This document shows, piece by piece, positions 22,188 through 33,637 of a stretch of DNA of 64,000 nucleotides. Numbering within the stretch: the first letter of the stretch is position 1; each line of letters opens with the position of its first letter. The translations under genes were made by a program, and so were the position numbers. This stretch comes from Vanessa cardui (taxonomy: Eukaryota; Arthropoda; Insecta; Lepidoptera; Nymphalidae). Under the pieces are notes generated by a model. The model saw only the letters and a program-made list of their open reading frames with translations, ran no database searches and was not told the origin of the DNA. The stretch lies in assembly GCF_905220365.1 (NCBI RefSeq), contig NC_061131.1, forward strand, positions 11,755,318 through 11,819,317, read 5' to 3'.

Positions 22188-22194
22188 AACTTCG
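22188..22194 (+). promoter_or_regulatory. Conserved AACTTCG upstream of tRNA-Glu copy 1
   Basis: AACTTCG ends exactly 14 bp before the first base of the mature tRNA sequence. The same heptamer at the same distance stands before the other two tRNA-Glu genes. It may be an upstream Pol III promoter element or a remnant of shared ancestry. Confidence 0.5.
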
Positions 22195-22208
22195 TTCGAC
22201 AATTCATA

Positions 22209-22280
22209 TCCCGTATGGTCTAGTGGCTAGGATACCTGGCTTTCACCCAGGAGGCTCGGGTTCGATTCCCGGTACGGGAA
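22209..22280 (+). tRNA. tRNA-Glu: tRNA-Glu (anticodon TTC), copy 1
   Basis: A 72-base cloverleaf. The acceptor stem pairs TCCCGTA with TACGGGA, followed by a single A. Anticodon stem CCTGG/CCAGG encloses loop CTTTCAC, with anticodon TTC at 22242-22244, reading GAA/GAG glutamate codons. The A-box region is TGGTCTAGTGG and the B box is GGTTCGATTCC. No intron. A T6 run at 22282-22287 ends Pol III transcription. CCA is not encoded, as in eukaryotes. Identical to the two other copies here, and no SINE-like body follows, so a genuine gene is likely. Confidence 0.96.
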
Positions 22281-22281
22281 A

Positions 22282-22287
22282 TTTTTT
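22282..22287 (+). terminator. Pol III oligo-T terminator of tRNA-Glu copy 1
   Basis: Six T residues directly after the tRNA 3' end. Confidence 0.85.
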
Positions 22288-23250
22288 ATAATTTATTTTT
22301 ACGAAAATTACCTTAATTTTTTATTATGATAAGTCTTGCTAAAATATTTATAGCGTTAAATCCCCAATAAAAGTAGTTTTAGTGATATAGGAGAGCATCG
22401 ACCGAGGGACTAGAATATTTTGTTCGAAATCCCTCATAAAAGAGGTTTACGGGAATTAACTGTACAAATCTTTTTATTTAAGGAGCAATTTCGTTTTAAT
22501 AGGATAAAAAGTAAGACTATAGGATTTCTTCTATTTTTTATTTAGTCTGTGATAATAATGAAGGTATTTAATTTAATTTTAATATTTATATGAATAAATG
22601 AGTAATCCTTCGACATTATCATCTGACAGTTCGAATTTTAATTTTTTTTTAGAATGTAATATTTTCAAGAAATGACATAATAATATAACGTGTGTCGTGA
22701 CTCTTAATTGTTTGTGATCTGTGATATTATGGATCATTGGCCTTCTTCGATCTTCGTCAGATACCGACACGACAAGAAGTGCTATATCGCTGTTAAACAT
22801 GAGCTAAAGATGAATTAGTTCTAGTGACGAATCTTTTCGAATGGGGACTCATTCTAGTGACTAACGAATGTCAATTGTGTTATCGCCATCTGATTTCCGG
22901 TCAAATTTCATCTCGTGCAACGTGAAGTTCGTAGGAGGCAACTACAGGGATACGCTAGATGAATCTGTCACTTCGGAATAGTGCATTTTACAGTGTAGAC
23001 GTGTCTTTGTTGCCTTAGATATTACAATTATAATAAGTTATAAGTATGTATAGTGTTGTATTGTGTTGATTAATTAAGTAGTTATTAATTGAATCATTCG
23101 TCCATCAAATATCTCTGATATGGAAACTCAGCAATACTTCGTATTGACGTTTAAATGTAATTGATATGCAGACCCTGCACAATAACAAATAAATCTTTGA
23201 AAAGATTCCGTCTGTTTTACTATACTACTACCAAATATATTTTTGAATTA
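22288..23250. other. No recognised feature
   Basis: Mostly AT-rich. A less AT-rich stretch around 22840-22960 shows no coding signal. The minus-strand frame at 22579-22800 (with VSVSDEDRRRP) has no recognised domain. Confidence 0.35.
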
Positions 23251-23465
23251 GCTGTGCCCGCGACATATTATTGTAGCAGAAAAAATATTATTGTAACCTA
23301 AGTTACTCTCTATATATTAGTTATCAGCCAGTGAAAGTCCCGTCTACATCGGTCCAGCCGTTCTAGAGATTAGCCGGAACAAACAATCAGACAGACAGAC
23401 AGACCGACAAAAATTGTAAAAGATGTTATTTAGGTATATGTACCGTGTATAGATATACAATATGC
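23251..23465 (-). repeat. Interspersed repeat related to CTAG-ended elements
   Basis: GCTGTGCCCGCGACATATTA, TCCAGCCGTTCTAGAGATTA, GCCGGAACAAACAATCAGAC and TGTACCGTGTATAGATATAC, a layout seen in decayed insect repeats. Termini are not intact, so the class is uncertain. Confidence 0.5.
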
Positions 23466-23811
23466 ATTGAGTAAAAGGGGCTATTTTAATATAACAAACA
23501 GACATTCTAATTTTATTATATGTATCGACAAGAATTGTTTGAACGATAAGTTAATATTAACTACATTTCTAAATGACTTTGAAATGATAATAATTTCATA
23601 AATGACGCAGTTTGTTTATTTGTTTATGACGCTTTCACACCGTAACCACTCAACATGATCGTGAAGTATGTTTGCATACTCAGTCACAGGTACAGAAACA
23701 AACTTCCCTTGCTCGAGTGTGAAGTGGCTGGCGGAAGTTGTTATACTGAGATATTTTCTTATATCTCATAATGTATTAAATAAATTATGCCACAGGCCAT
23801 TTCATTGGAAC

Positions 23812-23978
23812 GTTTTTTTTTATGGTTTTGGACCACCTGATGCTAAATGGTCACAACCGCCCATAGACAATGGCGCTGGAAGAAACATTAACCATCCCTT
23901 TAATTGCGAATGCGTCACCAACCTTGGAGTGGTACCTACCCAGACGGGCTTGCACAAAGTCCTACCACCAAGTAAATA
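23812..23978 (+). repeat. Family B with internal deletion
   Basis: TTATGGTTTTGGACCACCTG, ACAATGGCGCTGGAAGAAAC, then a jump from CACCAACCTTGG to AGTGGTACCTACCCAGACG and the end CCTACCACCAAGTAAA. About 100 bp of the middle is missing. Confidence 0.8.
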
Positions 23979-24431
23979 TAAAGCTTTCGCTGTATATTAT
24001 GTATTATACAACAGACACGATCAAATAAATGAACAACGCATCGGAATAATGACATTATTACACTGACTATTTTTGATTTAAGTTTCCATGTAAATTAAAA
24101 CAATATAAAAAAATAAGTTTAAATATTATTTTATAAAATCGTATAGAATATAAAGTGACAGAGGCGGAAAGGTTGCCTGCCTCATAACGCTTTATTCTAA
24201 CGTGACGATGTCCGCCAGTTCATTCTAAAATAATGAAAAATAAGTTTTTACGAAAAAGTAAAATATTTTCGTGTTCTGAAAAATATTATAATTAAGTTGA
24301 ATTTCTCGAAACTGGTTCAGTAATTTGTACAAGTACTTTAACATCATTTGAGAGAAATCTCGTTATGACATTTTAATTGTTTGCTAATGTGAATAGTTTG
24401 GTCTGAGTTAACTATAATATTACGATTTACA

Positions 24432-24660
24432 ACATCTATACGAATATTATAAATGTGAACGTATGTCTGTCTGTCTGTTACATTACGCTTAAACAGCTCA
24501 GTCGATTTAGATGACATTTAGTATTGACATATTTTGAGTCTTGGGGAAGGGAATAGGGTATTTATTTTAATTTACCCCTCAGGGGGTATAGTTGAGGGCG
24601 ACTTGTTGAATTGACTTGAGGTTGATATGCAACAGAAAAAGCCGCAGGTTCAGCTAAATA
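24432..24660 (+). repeat. Helitron-like repeat, decayed
   Basis: TCTATACGAATATTATAAAT with a TCTGTCTGTCTG tract, then CAGCTCAGTCGATTTAG, ending AAAAGCCGCAGGTTCAGCTA. Same layout as 17811-18259, without the final CTAG. Confidence 0.5.
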
Positions 24661-25009
24661 TCAAAAATGTATGAATTTCATCTGTCATGGAAATTGTTCA
24701 TATAGTTTACAGTAAAACTCTAAAAGAAAAACGATACAAACGAGATATTATGGGATAAACCGATTTGAATAGTATTTTAATTGACATAAAGAACAGATTA
24801 TTTCGCTTCAGTTAGAAATAGAAAAAGTTGCCAAAAACTAATTAGTGAGTCTGAAACCCTTGACATAAACTGACATTATTATTACATATTACAAAGAATC
24901 ATTCATTAACTCCAAACCATTTGAACATGACAACAACAAACGAACAACCATTTCATAATGAATTGTCATTGTGTATTGATTTAAAAAATGATCGATTATC
25001 AAAATATTC

Positions 25010-25195
25010 TAACTGATGGTGAATGGTCACCACCACGTACATAATGCACGGTAAGCAATGTAAACTATTCAAAGCTCTTTATTAACTTTGTTGCTAATTC
25101 CCGAGACTTATAATGATGCTGGTCACCCTTTAAACGAAAACACGACCATTAAGTAGTTGAAGAATTGAGTGGGCGGTATTTACCCAAGCAAAGTA
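25010..25195 (+). repeat. Family B, degenerate
   Basis: CTGATGGTGAATGGTCACCA, GTAAGCAATGTAAACTATTC, AATTCCCGAGACTTATAATG and GAGTGGGCGGTATTTACCC preserve the order but little identity. Confidence 0.5.
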
Positions 25196-25354
25196 GCGAA
25201 GTAAATTTAAAACATTAATAAATAATTTTCCTAGTTAATTTTCTCTTGCTACATATTATAATATATATATATATTGAGTATAGCGTATCATTCTCTGATT
25301 GCGATACAATGAATATCAAATATAGATTTAATAAAACACATATATACACCAGAA

Positions 25355-25570
25355 GTTGCGCGCGGGTTCGCTTTTGATTAAAATTTTACGTTAATTTATG
25401 ACTGTGTATGTGTATTTACTCCTTAAGGGTAAAGTATTCAGAAACGCATAAATATGTATCCACTAATTTTTAATCAACGTTCCAAAAATAAAGTTTCACC
25501 TTTCTTACTTAAAAAAATAACAGACGGCCCCCTTAGGGGTAGCATTTCCAAAATTCCTTCATTAGTGTAT
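25355..25570 (-). repeat. Decayed repeat resembling CTAG-ended elements
   Basis: AGAAGTTGCGCGCGGGTTCG followed by AT-rich text and GGCCCCCTTAGGGGTAGC. Only the GC-rich landmarks remain, so the assignment is weak. Confidence 0.35.
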
Positions 25571-25577
25571 ACTTAAT

Positions 25578-26648
25578 AATAAATAAAATTTTAACAAAAA
25601 GAAAAACCGACTTCAAACAAAACACTATTTTAAAACAAATGAATATGCACGAAAAAGTATATTATATAGTATATTTTTTAGAGTCTTCCTAAGTTAAATG
25701 AAATGAAAAATATTAGACTACTTAAAAGTCGATTAACGATTATATCATGTAGTTATAGTTATTGGTATATTTGGAGCCGGTGTCAGCCACGGTGCCCTTG
25801 CCCTAACAATCAAAAGAAAGAAGCGATAAGAGCCCCTTGATTGATCCAGTATATTATTGTGTAAAAGGTAATTTGTAAAAAACATATTTGTTGAATTATT
25901 CTCGTATTGTTTTTTGATAGATATACGTAGGGTTATGTAGGGTTTTATTGGCTGACACCGACTCCAAATATAACAATAATTATAACTACATGATATAATC
26001 GTTAATCGACTTTTAAGTAGTCTAATATTTTTCATTTAATTTAACTTAGGAAGACTCTAAAAAATATGTTGAATACGCGATTATTTTTATTACTTTTTCG
26101 TGCATATTCATTTGTTTTAAAATAGTGTTTTGTTTGAAGTCGGTTTTTCTTTTTGTTAAAATTTTATTTATTTTTTGATTTTAAGTGAAGCTGATGTTGA
26201 ATAACTATTTTATTTTAATATGGATAGATTAAGCGTTCCGTTTATATGAGTCAGAAACTACTTCGAGGACAATTTCAAAGGAAACTTGCGAATAAAGCAA
26301 AAATAGACTTTCGAAAATGCGGATTTAATACGTCACGCGGCGTGAACTACAAGGATCCCTCGAAAGAGCTGTAATCGAACTCAGCAAAAAAACTTTGTAA
26401 AAGACCAACTATATTTCGTACATCATATGACATCACATCACATACACAAAATTTGATTAAAGATAGTAAGAAATTGTGCCCCATATCGCACCCTAACTGC
26501 GAGCCGTATAGGAGTTCCATCACTACATAGTATAAAACAAAGTCGCTTTCTCTGTCCCTATATCTTTAAATCTACGCAACGGATTTTGATGCGGTTTTTT
26601 TTAAAAGATAGTGTGATTCAAAGGGAAGGTTTGTGTATATAATACATT
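25578..26648 (-). repeat. Family R composite repeat, copy 3 (inverted)
   Basis: On the minus strand the order is partial Helitron-like unit (from about 26648), linker, arm (25951-26172), centre, arm (25578-25796). The 5' part before the Helitron is missing. The arms differ more in their middle than those of copy 2: one has GTATATTATATAGTATATT where the other has TAATAAAAATAATCGCGTA. The minus-strand frame at 25745-26035 is incidental. Confidence 0.8.
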
Positions 26649-26825
26649 ACCTTTATCGCTTCTTTCTTTTGATTGTTGGGGCAAGGGCATCGTAGCTGAA
26701 GAATACTATAAATAATCATCGTAGAATACGCAATTATTTTTATTACTTTTTCGTGCATATTCATTTGTTTTAAAATAGTGTTTTGTTTGAAGTCGGTTTT
26801 TCTTTTTGTTAAAATTTTTATTTAT
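26649..26825 (+). repeat. Rearranged family R centre and right arm
   Basis: ATCGCTTCTTTCTTTTGATT from the family R centre, then a short joining segment, then CAATTATTTTTATTACTTTT through GTTTTGTTTGAAGTCGGTTT. This is a second right arm, in plus orientation, abutting the inverted copy 3. Confidence 0.7.
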
Positions 26826-27299
26826 ATATGGGTGTATAGAAGAATCGTCAAGCGTCATTGACGATAGAACGTAGTACGCTATCTTTAATTCATAGCGACG
26901 CCCTTGTACTCTTTGTTCTATAAAATAGCGCCTTTGAATGCGCACTACACATCTATATGATTTTCCTATAGGAAGAAAAAAGCTTGCGCTTAATTTAACA
27001 GCAAATGCTTGTGCTCAGAAAATGACTAACAAATGTCGTGTTTTACGAAAAATAAACTAAATTCGCAAGCCTTATTTTATTTATTATAACTTATAAATAC
27101 ATATTTCGAGTTAAATTAAGATATGTACGATCACACCAATAATTCCCACCAATTTTTTTTAATGAACAACATTTCTGTAATTTCTGGAATTCTGGTATTT
27201 TATGTTATTGTATTTTATTTTTCAACAGTAAACAGAATTATTTTCGTAGACAGTTTATTTTATTTTAGGTCGTCGGAAGGGCTAGACAGCTAGTTATAT
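26826..27299. other. No recognised feature
   Basis: Sequence with no supported gene; the frame crossing 26706-26945 overlaps repeat DNA. Confidence 0.35.
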
Positions 27300-27438
27300 C
27301 TAGCCATTCCTTACATCACGCTAGTGCGGTACCAACCTTAAGAGCTACTATGGTATGTAGCTAAACTGGTTCACTCACCCTTCAAACTGAAATACCCACC
27401 CAGACCGGTTTGCAGAAAGTCGTACTACCACATAAATT
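27300..27438 (+). repeat. Family B, partial
   Basis: CCATTCCTTACATCACGCTA, TAAACTGGTTCACTCACCC and ACCCAGACCGGTTTGCAGAA to CGTACTACCACATAAA. Lacks the 5' part and about 60 bp of the middle. Confidence 0.65.
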
Positions 27439-27974
27439 TGCTGAAATATGAGGAAGTTATAAGGAAATTAACCCTGGGCTTTGGCAAGCGCTAATATTTA
27501 TTTATGTATTACGATATTAACGTTTCATGTAGACCATTAGTACATCGGTGAGAAATCGGAACGGGTAGCCAGTTCTTCTGTGAGATAAATTAATGATCTG
27601 TCAGATAAAGTCCTGTACAGTTCACAGCACAGGGTATTGATCGTACCATAAATGTGACGCTCGTGTTAAGTCATCTGAAAGCAAGACTATCTTCTTATAG
27701 ATTATCTTGACATCTGATATACGTGTAATAATGATTAATGAATTATGTACTCTCATATATTTAAATGTAAATAATCGCTTACTTTGAGATTTGATCCTGG
27801 ATGGTCAAGAGGTTAATCACTCTTTGTCATGTTAGGGAAACAAGAAATGTCAGCTGTCAAGAAGCATATGACGGATGGTGTCGCAGCCTAGATATAATGT
27901 AAAAATCAATATACGATAATCTAGCTATCGATTTGTTGTATTATTTCGTGAATATGTTTGACGAAGACGGTTTT
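27439..27974. other. No recognised feature
   Basis: No open frame, RNA gene or repeat recognised. Confidence 0.35.
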
Positions 27975-28269
27975 TTTATGATACGAGTATAGGTTGGCCG
28001 ACGAGCATATGGGCCACCTGATGGTAAGTGGTCACCATCACCCATAGACAATGACACTGTAAGAAATATTAGTTATTCCTTACATCGTCAATGTGCCACC
28101 AACATTGAGAACTAAGATGTTATGTCCCTGTGCCTGTAGTTACACTGGCTCACTCACCCTTCAAACCGGAACACAACAATACTGAGGACTGTTATTTGGC
28201 GGTAGAATAACTGATGAGTGGGTGGTACCTACCCAGACGGGCTTGCACAAAGCCCTACCACCAAGTAAA
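27975..28269 (+). repeat. Family B, full-length reference copy
   Basis: Begins with a T run and ATGATACGAGTATAGG, then TTGGCCGACGAGCATATGGG, ACAATGACACTGTAAGAAAT, CACTCACCCTTCAAACCGG, TTGGCGGTAGAATAACTGAT, GTGGTACCTACCCAGACGGG and ends CCCTACCACCAAGTAAA. About 295 bp, no coding. With over twenty copies or pieces here it is the most frequent repeat of the window. Confidence 0.85.
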
Positions 28270-28920
28270 CCCTCCGGTGACCCCGAACCAAAAATTCTAT
28301 CCGGTTCTCCGTCATATAACACAGATTCTATGAACATTGACTTGCAGACTTCCTTAGTCTTAGTTAGTTTTCTGGTTGATAATACAAAAGCAAAGAACAT
28401 ATGAGATATATATTTAAATATAAATTTTCTTTTCATTTTATATAATATTACCACCTAGAGGGTCACCTCTTCGGATTTTCTTTATTGGCAAATAGTTTTT
28501 GATATGTCTGAATAAGTAAAATCTATAAACCATTTGAGTCTTAACCGAAGATAATGACTAGAAAATTCAGCCTATCCGAGATAAACGGAATATTTACATT
28601 CTTACCTTTTTCGAACTAAAATATACCACATCTGAATGTAATCAAAAAGTTTCAAACATTTTCAAAAAAAAAAAGACATATATTTACATTGTCGAGCAGT
28701 TTCGTTATTTATATTTAAATAAAAAAAATCAGCCAAAGCCAAGTAACAAGCTTTGACTGGAATTTATTCCATAGATACTGCTACTGGTATATTGGTTGTA
28801 TAGAATTTGTTTTGAAGTCTTCAAGAAATATCATCATCTTTAGCAGGAACAAAAATATTCTGTAGATATTTACCGAATGACTTGACTCATAGAACATATT
28901 ATGATGGATCAGTTGTACTC
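28270..28920. other. No recognised feature
   Basis: AT-rich sequence; frames spanning the family B edge are incidental. Confidence 0.35.
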
Positions 28921-28955
28921 ATCCAATGCTTGCACAAAGTTCGACCACCGTTTTA
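28921..28955 (+). repeat. Family B 3'-end fragment
   Basis: AATGCTTGCACAAAGTTCGA followed by CCACCGTTTT resembles the family B end. Confidence 0.4.
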
Positions 28956-28975
28956 TTGTAAACTCGTTGCTTGGA

Positions 28976-29014
28976 AGTATATACTCAAGTAATCTAGTAT
29001 ATACTCAAGTAATC
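28976..29014 (+). repeat. 19-bp tandem duplication
   Basis: AGTATATACTCAAGTAATC occurs at 28976-28994 and 28996-29014, separated by one base. Confidence 0.85.
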
Positions 29015-29269
29015 ATACGAAGAAGAGGAACACACAAGAAATTGATCATAATTTTTTTTCACACTCAACGTTTGATAAAAGGATTTCCAATTAGATTCTG
29101 AACGCAGAGTTCGTTAATCACGTACCTATTGTGACTTTACTTGGTGATAATGCTTTGTGAAAACCCTTCTGCGTAGTTGCCAATGACAAACCAGATATTC
29201 TCCAGCTAAACAGCAATACTTGTAATGTTTCGGTTCTTAGGGCGACTGAGTTAGTATAACCACAGACAC

Positions 29270-29375
29270 AGAGGAGACATTATATTACTCCCCAACCAGA
29301 TTGGTGCCCAAGGTTGGTGGTGCATTATTTTTTGAAGGAAAAGTTAATATTTATTACGACGTCAATATCTTTCGA
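29270..29375 (-). repeat. Family B fragment, degenerate
   Basis: GTGCCCAAGGTTGGTGGTGC and GTTAATATTTATTACGACGT are minus-strand family B text; the surroundings have diverged. Confidence 0.55.
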
Positions 29376-31658
29376 TGGCCAATAATGGCTTATCTTATCA
29401 GGTTAGTATGATTTCAACATCCATCTACAAATATGGCAAAATATATTTAAATATTAGCATTAATACAAAATTCACAGCCAACGTTTGATAAAAGTGAAGA
29501 TTTTCAATTAGATTCCAAACACAGAGTTTGTTTTATACGCAAGCTTCAATTTCAAGAAACACACAGCGAGTAACAGTTTGTATTCCAATTTTGAGCACAA
29601 TTCATATTGTCTCTTGTATGAAAGTTTACAAGCTTGTAAGACAAAGCTTTGAGAATAAATAACAGAATCTCTCATTGTTTGAGAGTTTTCAGTTGAAAAA
29701 CCGAGAATAGTTTAAGATATACAATATGTGATATATTCTTATATCACTTTCATTTAAAATCAAGTAAGAACATATGTCGAGTAAAAATTGATTATTTGTC
29801 ACATCAGTGATTGGATCGTTGAAATGGATATTATTAACTTTATATTTTATACCTGTAAACGAGTGTCACTGTATGGAGTCCGGGCAAGGAGTTGACATAC
29901 TTTTGGATCTTAGCAAAGAGAGATCAACACACTACCTTCCTATGAACAATAATTCACCTTACAAATCAGAGGATATAACGTATGAGTATGGAAACAAAAC
30001 AAAAAATCTTTTTTATTTAATATTGCAATAAAACGCTAAAAAAATTATTATATAGAATAAATAATTTTCCAATAATTTAATATACAACACAAAACACATG
30101 TATTTTAATAATGACATCAAAATCTATTTGCATAGTTACGACGTATAAAGAATTACGCAGGTAAATTATCTAAGTAAATTAAAACAATATTTATTTAACA
30201 GAGAACAGCTATTAATATAACCACTGGCCCCACGATAAACTTGAAACCAGAAACATATTCGATGGTTTATTTGTTATTATTCTGTAATGACAACACAATA
30301 AAATAATATATATTTACAAAGTATTACAATGTCAACAGAATTCTAGTCAAATATCTACAAATATCCGTATTGTTTCCCAGATTCGATCGATTCGCTGTTG
30401 ATAGACGGCGTCTCGTGGATATTTATCTAAGTAAATCAAAGCGATTTTTGCGTTGCTTGAGAACAAAAGACGGCAATTTTTATCAAATTAGGTTCTGTTG
30501 TTCCGTGAAAGAACAACAGACATACAGTCTGAGCTTAACATTAATGATATTACTATCATTAATAATATTAGTATAATAAAAACACAATGTAAAAAGTATA
30601 ATATGAATAATGCAAACGTATTAAATGTAAGTTGATATTACCGGTTCGCAAAATACCTTCTATGATACTGAACTACTAAGATTATTGGTAAATAAGTATT
30701 TTATTGTGATATTTATGATAAAAAAATGTATAACATTTTTTGGAATACGAAAATTTTGAATGTTCGTAGCGAAATACGTTCTATTATAATTAATTAATAG
30801 ATCAATAGGTATATGTAATATTTATCTTGCTAATCCTACTTCAAAGCTAGCGAAATACTAAATAAGCAAAACTAGATAACATAGTACAATCAATATAAAG
30901 ATAAGAATATTTGTGTAATCTACCATAGCAACACAACTCAAATGATACAGCCCTTAAATGAGAAAAAAAAACAAATGAAATCTACATTTCATGATTAAGA
31001 AAAAGTTGAAACTAAAATTGTTGAACGTGAAAAAATTTACTTTTAAGTTGTACGTAAGTGCGTGACTTTTCCTCGTCGAATAACAATCTAAATTCCCTGT
31101 ACAAAAACAATTAGCCTTACCCTATTATCAGTGGAGATAATAAAATGGGCGTTATCTCGAACAACTCACTCTAAAACAAGCTACATAAAAAGGTCCTTTA
31201 AAGAAACTATCTTGTCTTAATGTAGTCTTTAGTGTAGTAGTCAGTAAAACTTTAATTAGGAATTAGGTTCCTCTGAACGGTAAGGCATAATCCGGTGAAG
31301 AGATGCACTTGAAATTAATATAGATGCTTCTCTAACCAGAAATGATTGAGCTTCTATTAACTAATAGTCATAAAATATGAACATTCTAAGATCACTGCAT
31401 GTGTTCCAATTTTTGCCTTTCCTTTAATTCTTAATTATTTCATATAATTCTGCATACGAACTCGAACTACGAACTAAATTTTAAGTTTAATGACATTCTG
31501 TTAGGCACAGTAAGTTTGTGTGTATGGATGTTTGTTGGTCACTCACACAAAATCTACTAAATGGTTTTTGATGAAACTTTTGATTTATATAAATTATACG
31601 TTTCTATTTATAAAGACTGTTTGAATAAATAAAAATAAAATAAACCCCTAAAACAAAA
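29376..31658. other. Mostly unrecognised AT-rich sequence
   Basis: A weak family C trace (ATTACCGGTTCGCAAAATAC, about 30636) is the only repeat text seen. The frame at 29807-30031 has a hydrophobic start and is followed by AATAAA, but lacks an ATG and any homologue I recognise. Confidence 0.35.
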
Positions 31659-31705
31659 GCGAAGCGTTGGACAGAAACTATAGTAGTTTCTGTCCAACGC
31701 TTCGC
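31659..31705. repeat. Perfect 22-bp inverted repeat, 3-base loop
   Basis: GCGAAGCGTTGGACAGAAAC plus TA, spacer TAG, then the exact reverse complement ending in GCTTCGC. The arms are more GC-rich than the flanks. The outermost GCGAAGCG recalls repeat ends but no family is recognised. Confidence 0.92.
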
Positions 31706-31743
31706 AAATAAAATATTTAGATGCTTAAAAATTATATATTATA

Positions 31744-31746
<3 letters not shown>

Positions 31747-31784
<38 letters not shown>
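31747..31784. repeat. (TA)n microsatellite
   Basis: An uninterrupted AT dinucleotide run of about 38 bases. Confidence 0.95.
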
Positions 31785-31787
<3 letters not shown>

Positions 31788-32319
31788 AATATCACAAGTG
31801 TCAAGGTCACAGTGTTTTAGTTTCAATATATGTCTTGTACGTCAAGAATGTACCTACAAACTTTTATATTGCGAAGTTTTAGTCAAGGCTGGAATACGGG
31901 TGGAAATCTAGTCTGGAATAAGTTACTTGTTTCTGAAACAGCACTGGCAAATTTTGACAAAACAAAACGTCATAAGTACATCTGTTGTGAGTTCTAATGT
32001 TTATTTTAACTGTGAGTACAAATAATCATAATTGTGTTGCATTGAATAATCTTTTCCACCTATTAACTCGTGTAATTTGTTTTAATTACAATGATAATAT
32101 ATTCATATTTAATAAATATATTTGTGAGTCTTTTGAGTCTTTATGAGTCTGCATCTAGTTAAATTTCATATATTATTATAATAATAATGTACGCAAGGGA
32201 TAACCCTATTTTTAGGATCATATATAAATTTTAGTCTAAAATCAGAGTATTATGTTTTTCCTTCACTATATACTTTCTTTGCAAAGCTATAATTTAGGTA
32301 ACTGAAGCCTTAGTATACT
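31785..32319. other. No recognised feature
   Basis: AT-rich sequence without gene or repeat calls. Confidence 0.4.
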
Positions 32320-32330
32320 TATACTATTAT

Positions 32331-32697
32331 AGCCGAGCCTATAAGCCGAGCCGAGATGGACCCATGTTTAAACGCGTGCATCTTGCATGATGGTTGTGAG
32401 TTCAATCCCAGGCAAACACCGCTGAATATCCATCTACTTAATTTGTGTTTCTAATTCATCTCGTTCTCGGCGGTGAACGAACACATCTTGAAGAAACCTA
32501 CATGTGTCTTATTTCATAAAAAATCTGCCACATGTTTATTCCACCAAACTGCATTAGAACAGCGTGGTGGAATAAGTTTCAAAGTCCAAACCCTCTCCTT
32601 CAACGGAGAGGAGGTCTTATCCCAGCTGTAGCTAAGGCCTACTCTCTCTAAAATCAACAGCCTGTCCTCTCTCAAAATTTACAGCCTGTTGTTGTTG
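32331..32697 (+). mobile_element. SINE family A, long variant with 11-bp target duplication
   Basis: Head GCCGAGCCGAGATGGACC and body AACAGCGTGGTGGAATAAG. Before the end there is an extra segment in which AACAGCCTGT occurs twice (about 32656 and 32681) with a CTCTCTAAAAT-type repeat. The duplication tatactattat lies at 32320-32330 and 32698-32708. Confidence 0.87.
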
Positions 32698-33004
32698 TAT
32701 ACTATTATTGTACGTGTTAAAATAATTTATAATTGTAGACATAAACCGTCCAAATATCAAAGTGATATCAATTTGTAGTCGTACGTAATAGATTTCTATA
32801 AATTACCTAAGGAGATTTAAGGTGAGACATTGTAGGTGTTTAGTAGTGACAATTTTCTCGTCTGACCGTGTTTAGTTCGCAGCTGGATCTCAATTCAACA
32901 AATTGAGACGAATGGTTACGTCGCAGACGTTTCAACAGAACACTTTCGATTAATGGCCTATTAATATAAATGTAGTGTACGCCCATTGTTCGAAATTCGA
33001 ATAT

Positions 33005-33078
33005 AACTAATATATACTATTATAATGAATGCCATAGTAACTCTGTCTGCGTTTCACGGCCAAACCAATGAGCTATTG
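33005..33078 (+). repeat. Helitron-like left-end fragment
   Basis: ATACTATTATAATGAATGCC, then ACTCTGTCTGCGTTTCACGG and CCAAACCAATGAGC: the left pattern of the element at 17811. Confidence 0.4.
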
Positions 33079-33164
33079 ATAATTTGTTTACATTAATTAC
33101 ATTTGGTATTTAGTAAAGTTTTATTTGGTGGCAGAGCTTTGTACAAGATTTTATAGATGATAAA

Positions 33165-33410
33165 AAAGCGTGGAGTTAATACCTGTTGACATCCAAGCAG
33201 GATATATTAATTTAAATAATTGTATTTAACTAACATGACTTTGTATTTTTAAATGTTAAAAAGAGTAACTACTGAGTTTCTTGCCGGTTCTTCTCGGTAG
33301 AATCTACTTTTCGAACCGGTGGTAGCTTCACTTGGTTGTAAAATGACGATTCAAAAGTGCTTGTATAAGCCTACTTGAATAAAGTTTATTTTGATTTTGA
33401 TTTTTTTTTA
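33165..33410 (-). repeat. Family C, nearly complete
   Basis: On the minus strand it matches the copy at 18660. In plus order: AAAAAAGCGTGGAGTTAATA, CATCCAAGCAGGATATATT, GTTTCTTGCCGGTTCTTCTC, GAACCGGTGGTAGCTTCAC and GCCTACTTGAATAAAG. Confidence 0.82.
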
Positions 33411-33424
33411 TCATGTCTGGTTAG

Positions 33425-33637
33425 GTTCACTCATCATATATTCTTACACCAAACAGAAGTACTCGGTATTATTGCGCACCGGTTAGAAGGATGAGTGAGC
33501 CAGTGTAAACTACAAGCTCAAGGAACATGACAACTTAGTTCCCAAGATTGGTGATTTGCGTGACGTGAGGAATGTCAATGTCTATGAACAGTAGTGACCA
33601 CTTACAAACACGTGACCTATTTGCTCATCCGTCTCCG
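33425..33637 (-). repeat. Family B, diverged
   Basis: GATGAGTGAGCCAGTGTAAA, TAGTTCCCAAGATTGGTGAT, GTAGTGACCACTTACAAACA and TATTTGCTCATCCG in minus-strand family B order. Confidence 0.65.

Noticed and set aside
22579..22800. Minus-strand frame with VSVSDEDRRRP recalling the N-terminus of a Harbinger nuclease
   Set aside because: Too short and without any catalytic motif or inverted ends nearby.
29807..30031. Frame with a hydrophobic beginning followed by AATAAA, perhaps a small secreted protein exon
   Set aside because: Starts with GTG, no ATG in frame, no recognised family, and the splice-like sites on both sides are weak.
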